Both the position numbers and the translations under genes were made by a program. Under the pieces are notes generated by a model that saw only the letters and a program-made list of their open reading frames with translations, searched no databases and had not been told where the DNA came from. 64,000 nucleotides of DNA from Gloeopeniophorella convolvens (taxonomy: Eukaryota; Basidiomycota; Agaricomycetes; Russulales), in contig WTXD01000014.1 in the NCBI GenBank assembly GCA_022496205.1, positions 62,001 through 126,000 on the forward strand. The letters are read 5' to 3'. Below, one piece after another: positions 55,857-64,000 of the stretch. How positions within the stretch are numbered: the stretch's first letter is position 1; each line of letters starts with the position of its first letter.

Positions 55857-56942
55857 ATGGACTCTCATGAGGCCAAGGCACCCCCTCACCATCCTTCACG
55901 ACAGTCGTCTACCGACCAGCTTGCGGCTATCACGAATTTCCTCGACGAACTTGAGACGAAGACCCCAATAAAACACCTGCAGAAGCAAACGGATAGCAAC
56001 ACGGCGCTCCTCGACACCATCAATGCTCTCATTGCAGTCGTATGTGTCGCGCGCATCCGGTCCTCATCACACTCACTCGCCGCCAGGGCGCGTTCATCGC
56101 AGGCGTCCAGGCGCAGATGATCTCCGTCACCCAAGGCACCAACACCAACGCGCTCGGCAAGGCGACCAACTGGTTCGGCTTCGTCGGGCTCACGCTCGAC
56201 CTCATCGGCACGACCGCGGGCGTCGCGCGCGCGCTCCTGCTGCAGCACACGATCCGGCGCACCCACCGCCTCGCGGCACGCCTCACGGGGCAGATCGACG
56301 GCGCGCGGCACGAAGTGCGCATGCTCGAGGCGCGCGGTGCGGACCTCAGTGCGGATCCGCGCTTGCGCAACTTCCTCGTCGACACCATGCGCTCCATCTC
56401 GCACGTCATGATGCTCCTCGCCGAGGACGGCGGATTCGGCGTGCAGACGGGCCAGAACTTGTCAGAGATCGAGGCGGCCGCCGCGGCTGCGCTCGACGCG
56501 CTCGGTCCGCGCCCGCGGCGGGTCCGAGTGTTGCACCAGCTGCGCCATCCGTTCCATGTGCTGGTGCATGAAGTCATGTCGCAGGTTGGGGTTGAGGGTC
56601 TGGGACAGGTGCCAGTCGCAGCGATGGCAGGCGGGGCGCTCTGCCTGCTCACCAGCGTTGTGATGTTTGCTGGCGCATCACAGCCGCGTGGTATATGGGT
56701 TTCGTGTGCCGCCATAATCATAGCCACGCTGGTGTGGACCCTGGTCCCGACGACGAGCTCTCAGAGTAAGTCCTGCGCTTTGTTTCTGCGCTTATGCTAA
56801 CAGGATGTTGATGAAATGAACCGCAGAACTTAGGCGTGCTGCGCTCTACGACCGGGTCGAGGAGACGTTGCAACAATCTCCACCTGTTGCACCCCCTGTA
56901 TTCTCGAGCGCACATCACTGGCATTCACATCCGCATAGTTAG
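55857..56942 (+). CDS. Uncharacterised membrane protein, 325 aa
   Basis: Exons 55857-56039, 56087-56765 and 56827-56942 keep frame to 325 aa. The N-terminus is polar with a possible coiled coil (LAAITNFLDELETKTPIKHL). A hydrophobic stretch follows: GAFIAGVQAQMISVTQG, then NWFGFVGLTLDLIGTTAGVA. A helical basic middle (RLAARLTGQIDGARHEVRML) precedes EIEAAAAAALDALG. Two strong membrane helices near the C-terminus are AMAGGALCLLTSVVMFAG and CAAIIIATLVWTLVP. It ends in a His/Ser-rich tail (HHWHSHPHS). The GAFIAGVQAQMIS..TNWFGFVGLTLDL pattern recurs in Agaricomycete hypothetical proteins, but no function is known to me. Confidence 0.8.
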
Positions 56943-57190
56943 CACCTACTCATCTCAATGATATGGAACAGCGCTGCACTGTAACTATACCACACTCATG
57001 GCAATGTGACCGGTATGCATCTGGGATGTTGAGCGGGGCAACAGCAGACCCGGACGGACAGACTCCCGGAGATGTCGTGATGTTGAGAGCATCGGGCGTG
57101 TATGCACGCTGACTGTAAATTGTACAAGATAATTGCTTCGCGAAGTATAACGACAACATGCAACTTCCAAAAGAATCAGTGTATCAGACT

Positions 57191-58047
57191 CTAATCCATG
57201 CGAGACTTCAGTGTACGCGTAATGACCTTCTCTGGCGTACTTGAAACGCTGTCAGCAAGACGAACAGGGGAGTCGTGGGGTGGACTCACATGACATGCAC
57301 GATGGCACCCCAACCTGAGTATGCATCCCGGTCCACTGCATTCAGCAGTGTTTGACTAATGGTCTCGAAGAGGTCTTCTGGGCCCAAGTCGGGCTCCCAG
57401 AGGCCCTCCGCAACACCAAACAGCTTGTCTGATGCCGTCCCCGCCACGATGAAGTCCTCCGCAAAGTTGAGGCACCCAATGAGGTCCGCGCCGGCAATGT
57501 ACGGCTTGAACTCGCCTGAAGCCGTGCGCTCGAGCCCAGCGAGCACGGGCTCGGTGTAGTATGGCCCGAAACGCCGCGAGTAGAGTGTGCTGGACACGAG
57601 ATGAGCGAAGGTGGAAGGTTCGATCGTGCGGGACTCTTTGATCGTGAACATGTTCACGAGGTATCGAAATCGGTCGCGCCTATATGCACAGTCGTAAGCG
57701 CTAGTTCGTGCACGAAGGGATAGGATGGTTTCTCTCACAGAGTTACGATGTCTGACGCGAGACCTGTGAGTCCCAAGTAGATCCTGTCTGTAACGGGAAA
57801 GATCTATAAGTGTGCAGGTGTGAGCAGCGCTCAATGGTGCATCGCAGAAGCAAGTAATTCCACGGCACCTTCTCAAAGTTCATGGCCAGTGTCATTGCGC
57901 CCGCACCAAGGCGCAAGTCGCTCGCGATGGCGACACAGTCTTTCCCGACCATCGCGATGACCGAGCCACCGTTGTGATCCATTATAGACTGAATGGAGAC
58001 GTGTAAGCTCAGGAACACTTTAACTTTCGATGCTGCAGACGCACCAT
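57191..58047 (-). CDS. PUP3: 20S proteasome subunit beta-3 (PUP3)
   Basis: A non-catalytic beta-ring subunit of the 20S proteasome. The first exon is the ATG alone (58047-58045); after a 56-bp intron the chain reads SIMDHNGGSVIAMVGKDCVA. Family blocks: CVAIASDLRLGAG, FPVTDRIYLGLTGLASDI, RTIEPSTFAHLVSSTLYSRR, FGPYYTEPVLAGLE, PYIAGADLIGCLN, FIVAGTASDKLFGVAEGLWE, GPEDLFETISQTLLNAVDRD and SGWGAIVHV. The last exon reads VSSTPEKVITRTLKSRMD and stops at 57191. There is no catalytic N-terminal Thr after a propeptide, as expected for beta-3. Length is about 205 aa. Confidence 0.95.
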
Positions 58048-58631
58048 GCTGGGCAATTGAGGGCGGGGCTGCGGATGTGGAGGGTTGGTACAGAGGTGCG
58101 CAAACCGATTGCGCGTACGCGGCCCCGCGCTCCCAGCACTTGGCGGGCGACGCGTCCTGCGCGTCACATCACGCCGTCACATGCATGTCACATACCGTCA
58201 CGTCCAGCGGGGTCACGCTTTCCGTCTTGGATCGCGCCGTCATGTTCACTGGAGCCCGCCTGCATTCACGTCGCCTTCATGGGTACGTCATGAGCACGAT
58301 ATCTAGCCGTTCTGGATGATATACAGCGCGCGTATTTTGACAAGTTTTGGGCGTCCGTTCCGTATCCACTGAAGACCTCGAAATAGTGTTCTAATGCACT
58401 CCACTTTCCGACACCAGGACGCGCACTGTGTAGGTCTTTCTAATGTGCGAGGACCATGTTCGGGAGTCACGCTGTGCATCTCCACTAACAGATTGACTGG
58501 AGCTGCACGTCCACACCTTCTCTAGCGGACCGAGATTACGCAGAATCACAGAACGTGCATATATTTCAACCGGGTACTATTGGTACAACCACCTCGCGAT
58601 TATACTCATATATTGTCAGCTTCGAACGACT
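58048..58631. other. Intergenic, PUP3 promoter and 3' end of the 97-aa gene
   Basis: At 58165-58205 several CGTCACATCACGCCGTCACATG-like words repeat the CGTCACA core, resembling clustered binding sites upstream of PUP3; their role is unknown. Nothing else seen. Confidence 0.4.
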
Positions 58632-59031
58632 TTACTGGCCGCGATTCAGGTCAGCAGAGCGGGCGCGTAGCTCTTCACGACTCTATATCGGGACATTTAG
58701 CGATAGCACCGGAGTGTTTATCAACTACAACTTGCCTGGGGCTGTTCGAGACCATCAGTCAAGTCTCGTGGGGGAACGTAGGGCCCCCGAGCATGGAATG
58801 CTCCCGCCTCAGGGTTCGAGTTGAGGCCCCCACCGAGCTGCGGGCCCTCCGTGAGGTCGGCAGGGTCGTTGGTTTTCTACGGGTGGTTGTAAGAACTATG
58901 TCCAACGTGAGGCGAGGTAAACGGCGTACCGCTGGGTGCGGCTGGATGGAGTACTGCTGCTCCTGGGAAGACGACGTCTGGTCGTGCTTCGGGGCGAGCT
59001 TGCCCTTAACTTTGTCGATGATATTGGACAT
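58632..59031 (-). CDS. 97-aa conserved-looking protein of unknown function
   Basis: Exons 59031-58930, 58876-58736 and 58682-58632 total 98 codons in frame. The chain starts MSNIIDKVKGKLAPKHDQTS, continues QPHPA then KTNDPADLTEGPQLGGGLNS, NPEAGAFHARGPYVP, and ends SREELRARSADLNRGQ. The second intron starts GCAAGT directly after CAG, a textbook GC-AG donor, and its removal is needed to join EQPQ to SREELRARS. Hydrophilic, no signal peptide or membrane helix. Similar short proteins with a GPQLGGGLNSNPE-like core are familiar in basidiomycetes as hypothetical proteins; no function is known. Divergent from LAS17 (253 bp between starts). Confidence 0.85.
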
Positions 59032-59284
59032 GGTTGTAGTGTATGAGAGTTGTAAGTAGTGAGTGCAGTCCGTACGGACCTTTTTTATACGATTTTTGCT
59101 GCTGCGGGTGGTGCTGCGCGGAGCAAGTCATTGACGTCACTGCGCATAGCTGTGTGGTTGGGTCCTGTGACCGCGGGGAATGCCGGATTGCCGGCGTCGG
59201 GCTGCGGTGGTCCGCGCGCGAGGCTCGCAGCGGCGCAGCCAGAGACAATAGTGCGACGAGGCAGCCCTTTCGTCTCAAACCACA

Positions 59285-60918
59285 ATGCCGTCCTCGTCGA
59301 CACTCTCAGCGAACGAAAAGTCCCGCATACGGTTAATCATCCCGCAACCGACCAAGATCTTAGCCGCTTCCCTCGCCCGCATCTATTTCGCCCATCCCGA
59401 CCCCTCCTCGTGGTCGTATGGCGGACTGCAAGGCGCACTCGTGCTTGCCGCCGACCGCGCAAAGGGCGCACACTTCTTTCGTCTCGTAGACATGACCGGC
59501 ACACGAGGCGTACTATGGGAGCACGAGCTTTATAGCGACTTCGACTATTTCCAAGATCGCCCATTCTTCCACACCTTCGCGGGTGATGTACGTGTCGTCA
59601 CGTCGTCCAGCGTCGGGTATACTCACAAAGACACCCAGGAATGCATGATTGGCTTTGTTTTCCCTGCTGAGGGTGACGCGAAGAATTTCTACAAGCAGGT
59701 CACGACACGCAAAGAGATCAAAGGTGCGTCATTTCTACTATCAGGTGGACTCTTGCCCACTCGGTGGCGTCGTTTTTAGTGAAAGCGAAGGCGGAAGCTG
59801 CGCCGGCGAAAAAGAAGAGCACAACCAAGGGCGGCGCTATCGACAAATCCCTTATTTCCGCACCCACGGCCGGATCGTTCGTTCATGTGGCTCACATGGG
59901 TTACGACGCCGAGAAGGGCTTCACGTCCAGCGGTGTCGATCCCTCTTGGACCGCATTCCTCGGTGATCTCCACGCCCATGGTGTCTCCGAAGAAACTATT
60001 GTGGAGAACATGGACTTCATCAAGGGTTTTCTGCGCGACGCTCAGAAGAGTGAGCCCACGGGCCCCAGGAAGAAACCCCCGCCGCCTCCTGCTCCTCGAC
60101 GGAACGCGCACGCGCAGCAAGATTCAACCTCGTCAGCACCGCCGACACCCCCGCCTGCACCTCCGCCCCCCGCACCTCCATCTCGTGCTGCGCCTCTTCC
60201 GCGTGCTCCCCCTTCACCGGCTGCACCTTCACCTTCCGCACCGCAGCCGCCTCCTCCCCGCGCACCCCCTCCACCCTCACGCGCGCCGGCTGCGCCACCG
60301 CCTCCCGCTCCTCCCGCGCCTCCCGCACCTCCCGCGCCCCCTGCACCACATGCGCACCTTCTACCACCTGCGCCCCCTTCGCGACCTACCTCGGCTGCGC
60401 CACCTGCGCCGCCTCCGCCTCCACCGCCGCCTGCAGGCCGACCACCCGCACCGCCTGCGCCACCGCCACCACCCCCACCGGGCAGGACCGCCCCTCCCTC
60501 GGTACCTCCGCCCCCGCCACCACAAGGCGGTTCCGCTCCGCCGCCTCCTCCACCACCACCACCTCCGCCGCCGCTAGTAGGTGGTGGAGGTGCTCCTCCC
60601 CCTCCTCCCCCGCCGCCTCCACTTCCAGCAGGGGGAGGCGGTGGTGGTGTGACTGGAGTGCCTCCTGCGGTACCAGCTGGCAGGGCTGATCTATTGGCAT
60701 CGATTCAGGGCAAGGGGGTGCACTCCCTTCGTAAGACCGAAGGCCCTCCGCCCGCACCTTCACCCGCTGCGCTCGCGACATCGTCGGCCTCAGAGAACAG
60801 TGGAAGTGGATCAGGGACAGGCGGTGGTGACTTGACTGCAGCCCTCGCGGCAGCGCTGATGGTACGGAACAAGAAGTTAGGAGACAGTGACGACGAGGAA
60901 GAAGAGGAGGACTGGTAG
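59285..60918 (+). CDS. LAS17: WASP/LAS17 actin nucleation promoting factor
   Basis: Activates the Arp2/3 complex at endocytic actin patches. Exons 59285-59587, 59639-59723 and 59780-60918 give 508 aa. The WH1/EVH1 domain lies at about residues 15-135 (LAASLARIYFAHPDPSSWSY, HFFRLVDMTGTRGVLWEHEL, FAGDECMIGFVF once the 51-bp intron is removed). A CRIB/GBD-like segment follows (ISAPTAGSFVHVAHMGYD, then SWTAFLGDLHAHGVSEETI), then a proline-rich region of about 200 residues (many PPPPP and APPAPP runs for SH3 and profilin binding). The WH2 motif is DLLASIQGKGVHSLRK, and the acidic C-terminus DDEEEEEDW carries the terminal Trp that binds Arp2/3. The first intron is 51 bp, a multiple of three with no stop, so unspliced RNA would still be open. 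Confidence 0.94.
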
Positions 60919-61255
60919 ACATCCGTTTTTCCTTTCACTCTGCCATGCTATAGTGGTGTGGGCCCGCAATGCCATATCGTACAGTGTAACTGCAGCCTTG
61001 TATCTATTGCGTGGGCGGTGCATGATGCGCTCGAATCTAGGACGCACGGGAGTTTATACCCGCCTTTAGATGAGATCTGTTGCTCCGCGCTCGGCGATAG
61101 CCGTGATGCAGATTGGGCACTGGGTTCGCCCTCTTTCATCAAAATCGTCCCCGCTCCTCCTATCCACTACCACTTCTACCCTCGCCTCACGACGTGCGTC
61201 TCCCAGACCGCGCCCGCCTCCACACTCACCCGCGCCCGCAGAGAAACCTCCAACG
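60919..61255. other. Intergenic, LAS17 3' end and calmodulin promoter
   Basis: No gene seen. The last 100 bp before the calmodulin ATG are C- and CT-rich, a frequent fungal 5' leader feature. Confidence 0.45.
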
Positions 61256-62164
61256 ATGGCCGATCAACTAGTGGGTTCCGTTTCTCAGCGTCACGATGCG
61301 CGCTACCTCTGATCATGCATATCCTGTGACCCCTCCCCGCACAGACTGAAGGTACGTGTCTGCCTCTCCCGATTGCCCGCCGATGATCTGACACACGCTG
61401 CAGAGCAGATATCTGGTACGTCTTCCCGCGAGCGAGTGCAGGGCCGTGCGCTGACCCCGCGCAGAGTTCAAGGAGGCGTTCTCGCTCTTTGACAAAGGTA
61501 CGCGTGTTTCCTTATCTCGTCTTGTGGCGCTGGCGCGCTCACGCGGGGTCCGCGCCGCAGACGGCGATGGCACGATCACGACGAAGGAGCTCGGCACCGT
61601 CATGCGTTCGCTGGGCCAGAACCCGACCGAGGCCGAGCTGCAGGACATGATCAACGAGGTCGACGCGGACGGCAACGGCACGATCGACTTCCCCGAGTTC
61701 CTCACGATGATGGCGCGCAAGATGCGCGACACGGACTCGGAGGATGAGATCAAGGAGGCGTTCAAGGTGTTCGACAAGGACGGCAACGGCTACATCTCCG
61801 CCGCGGAACTGCGGCACGTCATGACCAACCTCGGTGCGCGTCATGGCCCTTCTGTTGCCCAGGGGATGCCCCCTGGCGCGTTATCTGTTCGCCATCACTG
61901 ATACTCGCTTTGTGTGGCGCAGGCGAGAAGCTGTCTGATAACGAGGTCGACGAGATGATCCGCGAGGCGGACGTCGACGGCGATGGTCAGATCAACTACG
62001 AGGGTACGCGTCTGTCCAATTATTTTTCAGCTCCCAGGATTGACCCAGTACCCCCCGTGCTCTGCAGAGTTCGTCAAGGTATGAAACATTACATGCTCGG
62101 CCTCCTTGGCCTGTCTCGGATTCGTGGCTGATTACCTGCCCCTTAGATGATGCTTTCGAAGTAA
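61256..62164 (+). CDS. CMD1: Calmodulin, eight exons including micro-exons
   Basis: Exons 61256-61270, 61345-61351, 61404-61415, 61465-61497, 61561-61833, 61923-62003, 62068-62078 and 62147-62164 total 450 nt, giving exactly the 149-codon length of canonical calmodulin. The chain begins [20 protein letters not shown]. All four EF-hand loops are complete: [36 protein letters not shown] and [12 protein letters not shown]. The ending FVKMMLSK is typical of fungal calmodulin. Exons 2, 3 and 7 are only 7, 12 and 11 nt. Calmodulin relays Ca2+ to calcineurin and CaM kinases. Certain identification. Confidence 0.97.
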
Positions 62165-62956
62165 TTGTCAGGCAACCCTTCGACTTGCTCTCTCTGTCTT
62201 ATACTGTCATGGCCTGTCTGTGCCGAAATCAACAATTGGTGCGAATTAAAGCAGTTGATATTATGTGTATCTTGATGATGTATGGACACTGGCGAATCCT
62301 GGCATGTGTCAATACATGTTCTTCTGAAACGTCTCGCTTCCGTACTTGCTGCGTTGGGCCATGGAAGCTAGTCAAGCGCGTGCATCTGGGACAGTGAGAG
62401 CGACGCATACATATTCCCCATGTTGAGCGCACCCGAGTCGCAGCGTCGGCGCCGGCGCATTGAATTGCGCTCCTGTGACAGAACCAGTATATGGTATGCA
62501 TGCAAGAGCTATATGTGGGAAAGCCCTTCTCTGTGGCTTCTTAGATCTCGTTAGATCTTATGTTGCATATATACGCCGCTTCTTGCTGTAATGACAACTC
62601 GGCCAGGTATGGGATGTAGTTCGTCACCTGCGAATGAATGCTGCGTCACAACCTTTAGATCGATCTGCTTGACGTCCTGGGCATCACGACATGCGAGCTC
62701 GAAATCCTAGCGACAAGGCTGGACACTCTATTTCTTTCAAAGCGACGAAGAGAAAAAAAAGTCCAAATGATTAAGTGAAAACAGCGTTGGGATAGCAAGC
62801 GTAAAAGACAGACGATGGTATCACTGTGTCAGGTGTCTAGTGGTTGAACGTGTCCGATGAGGGTCAAGAAACCGATCGAGCTTTGCTCTGAGTTTCGTAA
62901 GCGGGAGACATGCCGTCGATGTGGAAACAAAACAAATCACGGCGCAGGTGGGTTAT
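62165..62956. other. Convergent intergenic region calmodulin / PriA-like gene
   Basis: No gene recognised. An A-rich run (GAAGAGAAAAAAAAG) at about 62747-62762 is the only simple-sequence feature. Confidence 0.45.
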
Positions 62957-64000
62957 CTATTGCTGAACATTTGAACGAGCCTTTCGAATCTGGGTAACCA
63001 ACTGAGGCGTGGCGATAGAGCCTTCTGGGACGCAACCATCGCTGGTATTAGTGACCTCGAACCCTCGCTTGCAGCGCCGAATCAAGCATCGGCCAGCATT
63101 ACAACTGACATCCGAGACACCCGGAAGCGCGGAGCAATCGGTGCCCTCCTGCCCTTGGTGGGACCGTAGGAGGAATGGGTTGGGGATCACGCAGCCGCCA
63201 CCTTAAGGACGCACGTCAGTCAGGGTACCTGGAAGAGAGCCACGGGAAACATACAACTCTCAAGCGCCCGAGCTGTGTCGATGCATTCGAATCCGGAAGA
63301 TCCTGCAGAAGTACCGCAGACTTGTTCACCATTCGCACAGGTAGCCAATGCATCTCCATGAGTTCGGGGACCATGGGTACGCTCCTGCAGGTGCACCTCG
63401 GAGCGTCTGTTCCGGTAAGGGACGGAGGAACCGCAGCCCTGGGAGGAGAAGTGTCAGAGTGCGCTCGACCAACGTGATGGGCGCGTACGTGGGGGAAGAG
63501 GCCACAGATACCGTTGCAGAGGCTGTAAGGAGGCGGGCATATGCACTGTGTTCCATAGGGAATGTATGGGGGTTCGCATCCAAATCCACAAGGGTTTCCG
63601 TGTTCGCATATGGAGTGAGAGTGGGGTGGGTATTGGCAGTGGTGCCGGTTGGGAGCCGTATTGATCTAGCATGTAGAGGTCGCTGAGCACGAGAGTGCGG
63701 TCCATGCTCGAGGGACTCACCAGTGCCTCGAGGACGGAAGAGAGGAGATCTTCTCCGTAGACTTTAGCGATGGTTTGCAAATCGAGACTGGTGGTAATAG
63801 CCAGGGGTAGAGCAGAGAGACAGAGACAGAGGTCGAGGCCAACAAAGGCAGAGGCGGGTATGCCAAGGGGATCGACATTGGCGAAAACGTCAGCGTCAAG
63901 AGATATGCATATATCGAGAAGAGCGCGGGGCTCAGCATGTTGACGGAGAGTGCGGCCTTGAGAAGCAGCTGTTTGAGAGATGGCAGCGAGCCCTACGAAC
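62957..64000 (-). CDS. priA: PriA-like cysteine-rich protein (5' end beyond the window)
   Basis: Partial gene; the N-terminus, including most of a signal peptide, lies beyond 64000. The first visible residues FVGLAAISQTAASQGR could be the end of a signal peptide. Next comes DICISLDADVFANVDPLGIP, a hydrophobic LCLCLSALPLA stretch and DLQTIAKVYGEDLLSSVLEAL. After the 63666-63720 intron the Cys-rich part begins: HHCQYPPHSHSICEHGNPCG, FGCEPPYIPYG and CICPPPYSLCNGICG. Later exons give FECIDT and ESC, then GTDCSALPGVSDVSCNAGRC, LIRRCKRGF and DGCVPEGS, stop at 62957. The pattern matches the priA family first found as a primordium-induced gene in Lentinula edodes, probably secreted or cell-wall-associated. 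No enzymatic activity is known. Confidence 0.85.

Noticed and set aside
60020..60922. Long ORFs in all frames over the LAS17 proline-rich region
   Set aside because: Low-complexity CCN repeats open all frames; only the WASP frame has WH1, WH2 and acidic motifs.

Overview
The window is nuclear DNA from a filamentous basidiomycete, most likely an Agaricomycete. The genes are small and close together, with many short introns (about 45-70 bp). The gene set is typical of mushroom-forming fungi: a PriA-like cysteine-rich protein, a seven-helix protein of an Agaricomycete-type family, and several small lineage-style proteins. No rRNA, tRNA, CRISPR array, transposase or reverse transcriptase was seen. 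Most ORFs read in unspliced translation are exons or shadows, so the gene models here were assembled by hand from splice signals plus family conservation.

Left third (1-31,000): GLE1 mRNA-export factor (+), a RING-finger protein (-), ribosomal protein uS11/RPS14 (-), a 71-aa protein resembling the cyanase N-terminal domain (+), an OPT-family oligopeptide transporter (-), a synaptobrevin-type v-SNARE (-), ribosomal protein eL24 (-), a KIN4-type protein kinase (+), the catalytic subunit of DNA polymerase epsilon (+) and MO25/HYM1 (-). Between the RING gene and RPS14 lie about 3.2 kb with no convincing gene.

Middle (31,000-50,000): GNA1 glucosamine-6-phosphate N-acetyltransferase (+), the microtubule bundler ASE1/MAP65 (-), a stand-alone 5-oxoprolinase B-half (+), a class-3 aldehyde dehydrogenase (-), then an accessory stretch built by segmental duplication. 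Unit A carries a seven-TM gene plus a short-chain dehydrogenase (SDR). Unit B carries a second SDR and only a scrap of the seven-TM gene. The two SDR copies differ at a catalytic position.

Right third (48,800-64,000): UBR7-type UBR-box/PHD protein (-) and a KDM3-type JmjC demethylase (+) sharing a 172-bp divergent promoter, a tandem pair of small hydrophilic proteins (-), a membrane protein (+), proteasome beta-3/PUP3 (-), a 97-aa unknown protein (-), WASP/LAS17 (+), calmodulin (+) and a PriA homologue running off the right edge (-).

Recurring themes are introns placed directly at the start codon (three ATG-only first exons and one split ATG), micro-exons of 7-16 nt, four likely GC-AG introns, and local tandem duplication followed by decay. 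Apparent -1 frameshifts inside essential genes (GLE1, POL2) look like residual assembly errors.
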